Of a stretch of DNA of 64,000 nt, positions 22,135 to 34,547 are shown in pieces; position 1 is the first letter of the stretch, and each line of letters starts with the position of its first letter. The position numbers and the translations under genes were made by a program. This stretch comes from Terebella lapidaria (Eukaryota > Annelida > Polychaeta > Terebellida > Terebellidae), in assembly GCA_949152475.1 (NCBI GenBank), contig OX424557.1, positions 26,411,462 to 26,475,461 of the forward strand, given 5' to 3'. A model generated the notes under the pieces. The model did no database searches and was not told the DNA's origin. It saw only the letters and a list, made by a program, of their open reading frames with translations.

Positions 22135-25100
22135 ATGCCTCGGTTTGGAAACAAGACGAAGAAGCCGGGGAAGCCGGTGGACGAGGATCCGATGTCGAAC
22201 TCGACCCCTAATGGTGACACGGCCGGGGCCGCGGCCAATACACAGCCGGACAGCCGACCCTCGACTCGGCCCAAACTCGTGTTCCACTGTCAACAGGCCC
22301 ATGGCAGCCCCACCGGCGTCATCTCGGGATTTACAAATGTCAAAGAACTCTACCAAAAAATAGCAGACTGTTACGACATGCAGGCTTCAGAGGTTCGTAT
22401 TGGATTGGATTTATGATCACTTGAACAGTTGTGAGTGGTTCGGAATACACATTTCGTCAGCTTTATATCAGCTTTGCGCTGTACTATGGCCAGACAAGTA
22501 CTATAACCGTATTAATTAAATCAGCGACTCGGGAAGGTATCCATGTTGACCCCCTTGGCGTTGCTGTAGGTCTACCCATAAAAGAATCATGACAGTTCAT
22601 CAGTTTTCACATAGAAGAGTATTCAGTATAATTTACATAGAGCTGAATTTGTTTATACAAAAATACACCACACAAAGTAGACTGACCAAAGGAGATTGTT
22701 TACCTATACTCTGATTTTTCTAACTTGTTTACACCGCTTTTTGAAGATAATTTTGTGATGATAAATCGTATCGTTCTATAATTTGGCATACTTCAACTGG
22801 GAGTTAAACGGCAATTTTGTACCAAATTTCAGACTTCTATCGCACAAATTGAAGAACGAGTTAGAAAAATCAGAGTATAACAATTAGTTTTTCTTCAAGT
22901 CAATGTCAAAAATCAATTTGGATTGTGCAAGTTTCTGAAGTACATGTATCATAAATTAACAGGTTACGGCGTCCCGTTTCGACGTTGGGCACCCGGCAAC
23001 TTATCCTGGCCTGTTAGTGTTCAGTAGGCCTGTACTGGGTGGGAGCGAGTAATTCATCAGATGTAATATATTACGAGCCATCCGTCCTAAATTCGCCGCA
23101 TTGCCAAATTCGCCAACGTTGATTTCAGGCCTTGCAATGTAAATGAAACTATCAAGTTCGATCGTCAATCGAGACTCTGATATCCAATCTTTGTTCCAGT
23201 AATTTATTTTCCACAAAACGAGCTTCTGAGTTCTGGTAATATCAAGTTGGCGAATTTTGGGATGCGGCGAATTTAGGACGGATGGCTCGTATATGTTCCA
23301 TTGAAAAGAGATGAAAATGATTTGATTATAAGACATAATAAACTGTATATTTAGTACCTGCTCTAGATGACGACATGTATGTCAATCACAGAGTACAAAT
23401 GTAACAGTGTTTAGTACTGAATGTTCAACTTCCTTCTAGAAACACAATGTTATCTCAGAGATGGCGACAAGTCATCAAGTAGTATTTTGGTTTTCTTCAT
23501 GCTCAGTCAGATATATTGATGGGCCTTAATCGGTTTCTGGCAATTTTTGAGAACGAATACCATGCCTAAAAATGAGTTAAAGAATTAAATTGCACTAGAA
23601 GCACAGATGGGAATCCTTTCATCATAACATTTCGTAAGGCAAACATAAAAATATCGAGATTTAAAGCGATCATTACTATTCAACTGATATACAAGTGATA
23701 GATGAGTATCTTTCATAACAGATACAAAGTGAAGCATACATGTACCTGAAACTACAAAATTATCACAAACGATTTTTTATGCTATTTCAGGCTTTTGTTC
23801 ACATTTTCACAGAATGTCCATATCATCACAATCATGAATTCTATCAGTATGTTCGCACTTTAACTGCAGGAACCATTAGGAACACAAGGGTTGGTTCTTT
23901 CAGTCACACCTCCAACATATAAATTTAATGTGATTGTTTCGATACAGAAAGTAATCTTTACTTTATGGCTTTATTGAAGAGTTTTTCTGGGAGAGGATGG
24001 CTGCTTTCACTGGTACATGGGGTTTATTGGCTTCATAATACTTGTGACTAAATGTTAACCTATCAAATGTGGTCAATAAATACTGTGTTGATTACATATT
24101 GAGGTATGTTATCATATTTATATGCACAGTTTTTGTTTGTGTATTTTCTAAAGGCTATTGCTTTATGCACTGTATACACATGGATCCATCAGTACAATGC
24201 TGTCACACAGGACATGTATTGTTCCTTGTACACTGCACTACCCCCTATAGCCTAGTGCAGGCTCCCTATGGCTATGGTGGTGGTAATTGGCCCATCGTTC
24301 TGGAGTGGAATACCTGTTCCTCTAGCCCAGTGCCACACCCACAGGTAATGATGTGTCCCCTGGGGGTACAACAATAGACTGACTGGCTGGCTGGAGATCA
24401 ATACTGTCCACTCAGAGCTACTGGCTGTTAATAGCAGGTGTAACATCATAGATTATTCCACTATATAGTGGCTGCCACACTTGTCCAGATAATGGATTGT
24501 GTGGGGACCTTGAATCTCAATCTATGAGATAATAGCTTTCTGTCTATTTTCTGTTATTTCGTGCAGATGAGCAATATTGGGAATAGGGGATGTGGGGGAA
24601 GGTCATTCTCTAGGAACTATGGCCTGCAATTGATTATTGTGGGCTTTATTGGTGCATGCTGACTGATTGAATGGACATGCATGTAGTAATAATAGGCAGG
24701 TGTAATAATAGGCATGTGTAGTAGGCTGGAATGTGGATCAATCATACACAGTATCACAGTATGGTAAAATCTATTGTGCCCTTGATTGCAGTAACTGTGT
24801 ACTTGAGGGTCTGGAGGGATTAGCCACAAGGGTCAGGAATATACTCAGGATCCTTGGTTGTTCCCAGTACTTCCAAGGTGGGGGGGGGGGCTCATTCCAC
24901 AGTGCAATCATATGTAAACGAAATGTCAAATATTAGCGGGAGTTTGTTTATAAATACATATGGACAGAAATTTTAAGAAGTTTTCATTTTATGAATATGT
25001 ACATGTATGCATTACTACATGTACTATTTTATGATTTTAGCTTGAGTTTAGATTTAAATTAAAATATGGTTTTGTTATGGTTAACTTTTCGAATTCATCA

Positions 25101-27789
25101 ACCCATCTGAAAGTACACCTATTTCTGTATGTGGGGGGAGGGGGGGGGGACCTGGCAGGCTAGTTGTGGACATTTGTTCAGCCAGGGATTACATGTATGG
25201 TCGGTATTACATACATGTAATTAATACATAAGATATCTTTACTCGTCTCCCGAAAACTTCATCAGGTGTCATATTGGCGGTGTTTCTATGGTGACAAAAG
25301 GACAATATTGCTATATGTCTGGTGTAATAAGACACCTGCAGGCTGTATGTACAGATCACGTTTATTTCTATGAAGCGATGAGCAGGATCTACCTATACCA
25401 CACTAGAAGCCATGACTAACTAGCTGATATCGTGTGTAGTGTCCTGTTCGGGTGCGTCACAACAGCCGAGTGGGTGCAACCAAGCTTTTGTTGACGTCTT
25501 TCTCACACCTCGCTGCATTAGGCGTAGCATCTATATTATATATATACAAGATGATGCCATACCTCACTTTCTGTGGCTCACGAGTGGCCATGCTTGGGTT
25601 CACCAAGACTTAAATGTAGAAAGTCATTACTGTGGTTGAGGACGTGTTTGACACTAGTACAGGGAAGTACTTGGCTTCCTGTGCCATTAAGTACACACAC
25701 ACACACACACATAACACAACCACCGGCTGTGGCACACTGGGTAAATCTACAACTAAATTAAATCCTTATCACCAATCACAGGTAGAATTACCCCCAACAG
25801 GTTCACCCACACCTAGGCAGGAAGTGAATGTGCATTTTTATTCAGCAATTTTATGTGATATATTAGTAATAGAATTTGAGAAGATAATTCTTAAATTGAC
25901 AGGAAAAAATAATCAGACTCGTGAGAATGAAAGTTGCTAGGCAACCCCTTCTGTCTCTGAATCACATTAACCACAGTGGATCTAGTGTTTTATTGATCCC
26001 AGGCCCTGAATGAGCAAGCCAAGAAAGCTCGGATCCGGGACTCAATTTGTCATGAAGTCAATCATGATTTCAGAATGGGTGTATGTACTGGTGTCATATA
26101 CTTGCATGCAAGTCACAAATCTGGTTGTACTGATTGTTTTATGAATGTCTACTTGATACCCAGACAGCCTTAACGAGATGAGATTGTGATAATCCGTGTA
26201 TGGCTGATTAGCCTAGTACGTGTGTCTGTAATCATAAATGTATGATATGTACGCGAGACAGGGATGGTTCTTGACAAGATTCAGTTGAAATCATCATGTA
26301 CTCATGAATGGTTGATCGTGATACCGGTGGTATAGGTACTTACCAGTACATGAACTTTCATGATGTATGTTTATATAATATCTTATTTGAATGAAGTTAA
26401 AGTAATAGTTGATAGCTGACTGCATTATGATCGATGTACTAGAAGCATTATGACAGAAACAAATATTAAATGCACTTGCTGAGGGACATGAAAATCTGCA
26501 TGCTTGAGTTTTTGCACTGAAGCATATCCAGTATGTGCAATCAAAAAGCAAAATTAATTATCCCGTATGATATTCCCCACACAGATCCTGTTCTGCACCC
26601 TGAACACCCACAAGGTGGACATGAGTCGACTCCTCGGTGGTCAAATCGGCCTCGAGGACTTCATATTTGCTCATATCAAAGGTCGACCCAAGGTAGTTGA
26701 CCTCTTGAAGAAAGAGGACGCACTGGGACTTACAATCACAGATAATGGAGCAGGTTACGCTTTTATTAAGCGCATCAAGGAAGGAAGTGTAATGGACGAA
26801 ATTGAAGGAATCTGTGTCGGTGATCACATTGAAAAGATAAACGACAAGAGTATGGTCGGTTGTCGGCACTTTGAGGTCGCAAAAACGCTCAAGGACATCC
26901 CCAAAGGCGAAATGTTCTCCCTGCGCATTGTGGAACCCAATAAATCAGGATTTGGTACGTTGAAGTAGTGAATTGCATTCATTTAAACTATAAGCTTTCT
27001 ATGTTCGTTCAAATTTCATTAAAAATGCGATAGCAATGATTTCATGACTTCATGACAAATGTTCCTCATGTTTCTTTGCCAGGTGGAATCGGAGACCGAA
27101 CATCATCAGCAGGCGGAAAGAAAGGTCTTGGCTCAGGCAAACAAACTATTCGATTAGGCTCAAATACAAAAGGTCCAGCCCAGCCAGAAATTGTGAGTAC
27201 ATACATTAAAAGTTTATCTTTGTTGAAACAAGTACAAAATGTTTTTGATAGTGATACATTTATTACAAATGTCGGAGGTGACATTTCTGCAGTATGTTCT
27301 GCTGATATAAAAACAATTTATATATGGAATGTTATTTATGGCCTGTAGAGCCCCAAGAATGATTCATCAATATGCTGAAAGACTAGTATATTTTGTTCCC
27401 CTCAGCCTGATGACGTTGTAGGTGTGGCTGTGGACAAGATTAATGCACTACTTGAATCTTTCATGGGAATTAATGACGGCGATCTTTGTGAGTATTTCCC
27501 AAAAAAAATACATGCCCAAGTGTTCAAGTTGAAATTTAGTCATCTTTTCAATACAACATGAACTCCGTTTCATCTCATTTCACATGGATACTTTATCCAC
27601 ACAGCACAATCGATATGGGAGATGGGAGCCAATAAAGACAACCCGCACGACTTCGCCATGGCTGTGGATGAGTCGGAACTCCGGGACTTCGGCTTCACCG
27701 ATGATTTTGTTTTCGATTTGTGGGGTGCGATTTCAGATGCGAAGCAAGGGCGCTTGAAGAAGGTTCAAGACTTTGAAGAACAATTTTAA
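22135..27789 (+). CDS. GIPC: GIPC family PDZ adaptor, complete
   Basis: Five coding exons: 22135-22392, 26585-26954, 27083-27192, 27406-27487 and 27605-27789, giving 334 aa, about the length of vertebrate GIPC1. The N-terminus ([14 protein letters not shown]) is followed by the GH1 region ([14 protein letters not shown]...[11 protein letters not shown], then [13 protein letters not shown] and [18 protein letters not shown]), the PDZ domain with the carboxylate loop [20 protein letters not shown] (about residues 128-207) and the C-terminal GH2 domain ([23 protein letters not shown]-like end). GIPC proteins couple receptors to myosin VI and endocytic or Rho pathways in the cytosol. The ATG has A at -3. 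The first donor (GAG/GTTCGT) is weak; other boundaries are canonical. The family assignment is firm; which vertebrate paralogue it matches is not decidable. Confidence 0.95.
22393..26584 (+). other. GIPC intron 1
   Basis: A 4.2-kb intron. It contains the short TIR element at 23072-23291, a G-run near 24880 and 25135, and (CA)n at about 25690-25711. A coding-like stretch follows a good acceptor at 26003 ([20 protein letters not shown]), but no donor restores the frame, so it is not included in the gene. Confidence 0.8.
23072..23291. mobile_element. 220-bp MITE with ~50-bp TIRs
   Basis: The left arm TACGAGCCATCCGTCCTAAA, then TTCGCCGCATTGCCAAATTC, is mirrored by GGATGCGGCGAATTTAGGAC then GGATGGCTCGTA at the right. 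The arms make an imperfect hairpin about 50 bp long around a ~120-bp centre. A/T-rich flanks hint at a TA or TAT target. It is non-coding and lies in GIPC intron 1. Confidence 0.85.
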
Positions 27790-28890
27790 CCTCCACCTTC
27801 ACTGTTAAATCGTAACTAGCATTGACCAGAAATACTTGTATATTGTGTACATCGTATCGATTGCTACATTGAAGCTTGTGCTTTTGAAAACTGTTCAGAA
27901 CAAAGATACATTTCCTAACGAAAGTGTAGTTGTGAGTCAAGGTGTATTGAGAATCAGGAAACAAATTCATCAGAAAAACTTTGTTTGAAAGTACATGTGC
28001 CTCTGCAGGACGAAAAACAGAAAGTGCCGTTTGACCTCTGGATGTTTGAAATATACCAGTACATGTAATGGTTAAATAACTTCATAGATTTAACATAATG
28101 ATATTGGCTAAGCATGAGCTAGATGTATGTTGTGTGTATGCTGAATACATTGTTGTCGTTCACTCCAATCATCTTGATGTGCCTTGTTCTCGGATGTCTC
28201 AAAGGCTGCCTTGATGTTGAATTGATCATCTGCACTTTTCAAAAGACAATTCTTTAACCTTGGAACAAAGATATTGCTTACAATTTTATTAGAAGTCATC
28301 ATGTGAGTTGCCGTCTGTGTATTTTGGTATGCATAAATGCACTGTATATGCTTCGATGGGCATGTTGGCTGCCGATCACTGATTGAGTTATGTATATAAA
28401 GTTCAATCAGAGTTATAAAAGTAACAAACACTTGTATTGTCATGTACTGCTATGGTGAAAAAGCATCAACATTCGCATCAACACACAGTAGAATTGGAAT
28501 CTACCTGCATATTATTCTTGATTCGTAACTTTAATGACCTTTAATGGTTAATGTGCATCTCTTGGTATTTCTGTTTCTCGACTGCAGATTTGTATGGAGC
28601 AAGCTTAACATTGTGTGATTGAATTACATTCCAGTGCATAGATTGTGAGTTTAACATATTTTATACTGTCTCCATATACATACATATGTGTTATTATGAA
28701 ATAAGTTTGTATATCATGTATACGTTATCTGTTACAATTAGATTCTATTTATACATTTTTACAAAAAATTGTCCATAGATAGATGTTTCTTGTAATTACC
28801 AGCATTTGCCTGTGCAGAGTTTGCAAGTTGTGCTGCTACGCAGTACGAGTTTCTGAAGAGATTACAAAATAAAGTATTAATGATGAAATA
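27790..28890 (+). other. probable GIPC 3' UTR
   Basis: Follows the TAA at 27787-27789. The first canonical poly(A) signal noted is AATAAA at 28868-28873, giving a 3' UTR near 1.1 kb. AT-rich sequence without exon signals supports this; the cleavage site is not known. Confidence 0.55.
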
Positions 28891-29729
28891 ACTACACATT
28901 CCATACTCAAAACAACTTACGATAACTTCAAGCATTAGGGTCTACTTTTTGTTCTCTTTTAAAACTTAGATGATGGGCCCGATAATATGACGTTAAGCCT
29001 TAAGTGCAGGCCTGTCTGGCACATGGAGCTCTTTAACGAAATATGCTGCCAATACTTGGTTTCAAAATCAAAACAATGACACTTGCGGTGAATGATATTA
29101 CTCCAGTACTGAATTGAACTAACGATGGATGTTTTTAGCTGTGAAGATATGCTCCAGCCGTGCATTTTAATTTTGTACAGTTCATGTATCCATATATTCG
29201 TCATTTGTACATCTCTTGTCATTATTCTGTCCTTAACTTCCAGATCATGACTGTTGTTTTTACCCCCCTTGCCCCCCCCCCCCCCCCCCCCACACATACA
29301 CACTGTAGTCAATAACCTGTATCTATAATAATGTGACCAGGCAGAACTTGTGATCTGTTGTACAATACATGTGTATATCTGTAATCTATGCAGCTGATCG
29401 TATACCTAGAAATACCATTCCATTCCCCCAATCATTCCATCTTGGGACATTTTTGCCTTCTACTGAATGGTCATCAGGATCTTTTTTAAATTCAATACCA
29501 TTATTTTGTATTCTAATATTTTGCTGGTTTTATGATACTGTACTTTAGGTTATTCTCTGTAAGCTTTGACTTGACTGTGTGTAGGAGTTACCAGTGACCG
29601 TGTAAAAGACCTGATATACTTGTAATTAGACACGATGGGCCCCAAATGCATGGTTTGTACAGTGTTTTGTCGTGTGTCCTCAATATTTGGTCAGACTGGG
29701 TGTGCATCTCTGTGAAACAGCATATGTCT
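28891..29729. other. downstream flank of GIPC
   Basis: No gene or RNA was recognised. A long C-run lies at about 29272-29290. Confidence 0.5.
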
Positions 29730-30441
29730 TGTCTGAGAATCTAATAAATTGTCCAAATATATAGATGTGTTTGGTCATAATGCCTTCGTCATAACGTACC
29801 AGTTATTGAGAACTAGATAATGTATATCAAATTATGCTTGATGGCTTATTGACCATCACATCGTGCATAACTCTGTCTATAGAGCTTACAAATGAGCTCA
29901 CAACACAACTGAATAAACCCATTTATCCACCACAGCAGTGTTACGATAGCCCAAACACTAAGTTTTAAAATGATAATGAACCATTGAGAACAAAGTTCAT
30001 CAGATGTTTATTACAAATGTAACCTAGTATCTGAATGATTCATCATCGTGTGTAAGCCGACACCTACAAGTCGTACAACCAAAAATCAAATCAAACGTGT
30101 TTCAGTATGTAGACCTCTCATGACATCATCAAATAATTGAAATCGTCACAGCTAAGAAAGATCTGACAGTTCCTCGCTGAGCCGTCGTCACTAGTGCACA
30201 TCTTTTCCTCATTTCCTCTATATCCAAGGTGCGAAGTTCTTACTACATGTTACATTGTGAAAAATTGCCAAACTCAAAGCTAGTAGTTTGCCTTGGCTTT
30301 TTCAACAATCCCTTCCAGTCAGAATTACACAGAATATTAGTATTATATAGGTCGGTATATATCAAACTTCTGAAAAAGTGAGTTGTTTCAGTGATACGGT
30401 GCATTCTTTGAATATGTGATTCAAAGATGTACATGCAATTT
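29730..30441. repeat. D block, copy 0 (shared with the RhoGEF array)
   Basis: Very similar over about 660 bp to 48310-49010, from GTCCAAATATATAGATGTG to GATACGGTGCATTCTT, and less so to 47785-48309 and the last ~170 bp of the window. It shows that the duplicated array once reached to just downstream of GIPC. No complete gene is present. Confidence 0.85.
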
Positions 30442-31084
30442 TTTAGCTTACCGACCCTTTGGGCCGATAAGCTATTGTCATGGTATTTCGTCCGTCGTCC
30501 GTCCGTCGTCCGTCCGTCCGTCTAGCCGTCCGTCCGTCCGTCCGTCTAGCCGGGCAAACGGAACGGAGTTATGGGGATTTCTTAGGGGGAATAAAGCTGA
30601 AAACGCCCCACAACCACAGTTTAAGCCAAAAGTGCTGTCTTATGGGGATTTTTAGGTTACCGGACCTATGGTCCGATAACCTATTGGCATGGCGTTGCGT
30701 CCGTCGTCCGTCGTCGTCGTCCGTCGTCGTCCGTCGTCGTCGTCGTCCACATTTTTATCTTTTTTGTTTACAGGCGAATTTTTCTGAAATTTTGCAGAAA
30801 AATACTTAAAAATAATTCAAGAAGGAGGTATTTTTTAGTTTTTTGATTTTCGCATTTTTTTCAAAATGGCAGCTGTTTTCGACGAAAAATGCCTGATTTT
30901 GGACTTTGGCGGCCATTTTCTCAAAATCTGTTCAGTAACTTTTTTTCTTTTTGATAAATAACACTCCTCATATGTACTCCTATGATGTCTATAAATTTCG
31001 TTGCGCTTGAATCGCTCGAAGTGGGCCATTTTGGCCCAAACTCAGCTCAAATGGGACTTTCCCATGTTAAATTCTCCTATGCTT

Positions 31085-32060
31085 TATAATGGGACACATT
31101 ATGCCTAATATCTCACTTGATATTGAGATTAGAGACTAGGAGTCAATTGTGCACCTATAGGAAATGATATATGCTGAATATTCTCGTGACCTTGAATTTG
31201 ACCTCTGACCTCACTTTCAAAGTCAGAGCACAAAATGGCTTATATCTCGCTTATTATCGACTCTACAGCTTAGGAATCAATTGTGGACATATAGGAAATT
31301 ATATATTCTGAATATTCTCGTGACCTTGAATTTGACCTCTGACCTCAGTTTCAAGGTCAGAGCACAAAATGGCTTATATCTCGCTTATCATCGACTCTAC
31401 AGTTTAGGAATCAATTGTGGACATATAGGAAATGATATACATGTATGCTGAATATTCTGATGACCTTGAATTTGACCTTCGACTTCATTTTCAAGGTCAC
31501 AGGACAAAATGGCTAATATCTCGCTTGTTATCGACTTTACAGCTTAGCAATCAATTATGAACATATAGGAAATGATATATGCAGATTATTGTCATGACCT
31601 TGAATTTGACCTGTGACCTCATTTTCAAGGTCACAGGACAAAATGGCTAATATCTCACTTATTATCGATTTTACAGCTTAGGAATCAATTGTGGACATAT
31701 AGGAATGGTATATGCTGAATATTCTCGTGACCTTGAATTTGACCTCTGACCTCATTTCCAAGGTCCAAGGACAAACTGGCTCATATCTTGCTCCTCTATT
31801 GACTGTATGGCTTGGGAATCAATTGTGGACATGATATACATGATATAGAAAATGATATACACTGAATATTTTGATGACCTTGAATTTGACCTTTGCCCCT
31901 TCATTTTCAAGGCTACAGCATAAACTTGCTAATATCTCTCTGATTATTGAACTTACAGCTTAGCAATCAACTGTGGACATGATATATGCTTAATGTTATA
32001 TATGCTGAATATTCTCTTGACCTTGAATTCAACCAGTGACCTGGCTAATACCTAAAATAT
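31085..32060. repeat. ~134-bp tandem core, array 1
   Basis: Units run ACAAAATGGCTTATATCTCG, TTATTATCGACTCTACAGC, TTAGGAATCAATTGTGGACA, TATAGGAAATGATATATGC, TGAATATTCTCGTGACC, then TTGAATTTGACCTCTGACC and TTTCAAGGTCA. Spacing between equivalent TCGAC words is 134 bp (31257 to 31391). Sister arrays lie at about 32340-33010, 34980-35110, 37140-38070 and 38530-40530. Confidence 0.9.
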
Positions 32061-33273
32061 TAAACATTGTCCGGTAACCTATCTTTGGCCCTTGGCCTAA
32101 TTTTGATTTTCGCATTTTTTTCGAAATGGCGGCCGTTTTCGACGAAAAATGCCTGATTTTAGACTTTGGTGGCCATTTTCTCAAAATCTGTTCAGTAACG
32201 TTTTTTCTTTTTGATACATAACACTCCTCATATGTACTCCTATGATGTGTATAAGTTTCATTGCGCTTGAATCGCTCAAAGTGGGCCATTTTGGCCCAAA
32301 CTCGGCCCAAATGGGACTTTCCCATGTTAAATTCTCCTATGCTTTATAATGGGACACATTATGCCAAATATCTCACTTAATATTGAGATTAGAGACTAGG
32401 AATCAATTGTGGACATATAGGAAATGATATGTGCTGAATATTGAATTTGACCTCTGACCTCAGTTTCAAGGTCAGAGCACAAAATGGCTTATATCTCGCT
32501 TATTATCGACTCTACAGCTTAGGAATCAATTGTGGACATATAGGAAATGATATATGCTGAATATTCTGATGACCTTGAATTTGACCTTTGACCCAATTTT
32601 CAAGGTCATAGGACAAAATGGCTTATATCTCGCTCATTATCGACTCTACAGCTTAGGAATCAATTGTGGACATATAGGAAATGATATATGCTGAATATTC
32701 TCGTGACCCTGAATTTGACCTTGACCTCATTTTCAAGGTCACAGGACAAAATAGCTAATATCTTGCTACTCTATTGACTGTATTGCTTGGGAATCTATTG
32801 TGGACATATAGAAAATGATATACACTGAATATTTTGATGACCTTGAACTTGACCTTTGCCTTCATTTTCAAGGCCACAGCACAAAATTGCTAATATCTCT
32901 CTGATTATTGAATTTACAGCTTAGCAATCAACTGTGGACATGATATATGCTCAATAGTATATATGCTGAATATTCTCTTGACTTTTAACCAGTGACCTGG
33001 CTAACATCTAAAATATTAAACATTGTACGGTAACCTATCTTTGGCCCTTGGCCTAATTTTTCTCAGTCCAGTGTGACCATTTGAAATGATAAGAACAAAT
33101 TGTGGGATGCCACAAAGCCTATAGGCTTTTATGTCTAGTTTAACTACAAAACAGATGCCGTGAGTGTATGAAATTGGCTTGTATGTAAGCAGCTTTATCA
33201 TACTGTATCTTGTCTATTCACGGTCAGATTATTAGCACATCGGGTTAAATGTTAGGTTTCTTCTGTGTTGCAG

Positions 33274-33402
33274 CCTGTACCAGCATCTGACAGAGAAGTG
33301 ATTGCACGACTAAGGAACTGTGTCATGGCCCTGGCTGAAGCTCACATGGTTCTCTATGACACTAGCATCTTGTATGCCTTTGAGGCATCAACAACATACA
33401 CT
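33274..33402 (+). CDS. orphan 43-codon exon inside the repeat cluster
   Basis: A clean acceptor (TTCTTCTGTGTTGCAG) and donor (ACT/GTAAGA) bound 129 nt, open in phase 0 at both ends. It encodes PVPASDREVIARLRNCVMAL, AEAHMVLYDTSILYAFEAST and TYT. The protein looks like an ordered helical segment of a conserved cytosolic protein, but I do not recognise the family. It lies in a ~390-bp non-repetitive patch (about 33066-33456) between a tail and a head of the Helentron-like elements. No partner exon was found on either side. It may be a captured gene fragment or an exon of a host gene with very long introns. Confidence 0.6.
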
Positions 33403-33487
33403 GTAAGAGAATTAATCAGATTTATGCAAGCTTGTCTTGTTATCACATATCAATTTTAGGTTACCAGACCTTTGGTCCGATAACCTA

Positions 33488-34547
33488 TCGGCATGGCGTT
33501 GTGTCCGTCATCCGTCCATCCGTCTGGCGTTAACATTTTCAGGTTATCTGACCTATGTATAGGATAATCGGTGAAGTGGAGCGACTCTGGACAATAATCG
33601 ACGAGCCGAAGGCGAATCTTTTATTTTCCAGAGACGCGATACTGAACCGATTATCCGACTTAGTTCTCGGTTCCCCTGAACTCAACTAAATCTCCGCCGG
33701 CATATGCACCTGCGAGTAGTAATCTGCGTGTACAACTATACCGTCACACTTCAACAGTTTTAGGAAACAGAGGGCGACACTGTCTGAATTTGTGATGAAC
33801 TAATAATGATGTCACCATTATTATATCATGAGAATAGAAGTACATGTCCACTTGCTGTTCTTGTATTTCTCAACGATATACAACACAGTATTTACCAAAT
33901 TTCGATGTCTGCATCTAATGAATGGTTTCCATGATGATAATGAATATATATCAATCCCCGATTATGAACATGATGAATGAATCATGAATACAAATAGGGT
34001 TTTAGATTCACGACCATGCCCACTGCTTGTGCTACCACCTTCCAGTGTCTTGGTGAATTTAGAATTGGGACTGAACAGTAACACCACATTTATTGTTCAC
34101 CTTCTCATCTATATTATATTGGCCTTGACCAAGGGCCTCGACCATGGCATCAAACGAGTTAGGTTTTGGCAATGATGAAAACGACTCGCTAGTACGCAAA
34201 CAAACCCGTCTTGTTCGAGCAGATGCAGTTTGTACACTGGTGGTTGTTGTTTTTACACCCTATATCTTGCTTCTCTATTGACTTTATAGCTTGGGACTTT
34301 ATAGCTTGGGAACCAATTGTGGGCATATAGAAAATGATATATACTGAATATTTTGATGACCTTGAGTTTGACCTTGACCTTATTTTCAAGGTCAGAGCAC
34401 AAAATGGCTAATATCTCATTCATTATCAACTTTACAGCTTGGGAATCCATAGTGATCATATACGAAATGTTTTATGCTGAATAGTCTGGTGACGTTGAGT
34501 TCGACCTTTGACCTCATGATCAAGGTCAGCGAAACAGACATTATTTT
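33488..34547. other. non-repetitive patch within the cluster
   Basis: Mostly sequence not shared with the hairpin elements. A ~90-bp imperfect hairpin (GGATAATCGGT near 33558 and ACCGATTATCC near 33637) follows a variant head at 33538. A partial core array begins near 34255. No exon was recognised. Confidence 0.5.

Noticed and set aside
30416-30809. Frames rich in Arg, Pro, Ser and Val
   Set aside because: Translation of CGTC/CCGT microsatellites inside the hairpin-ended elements.
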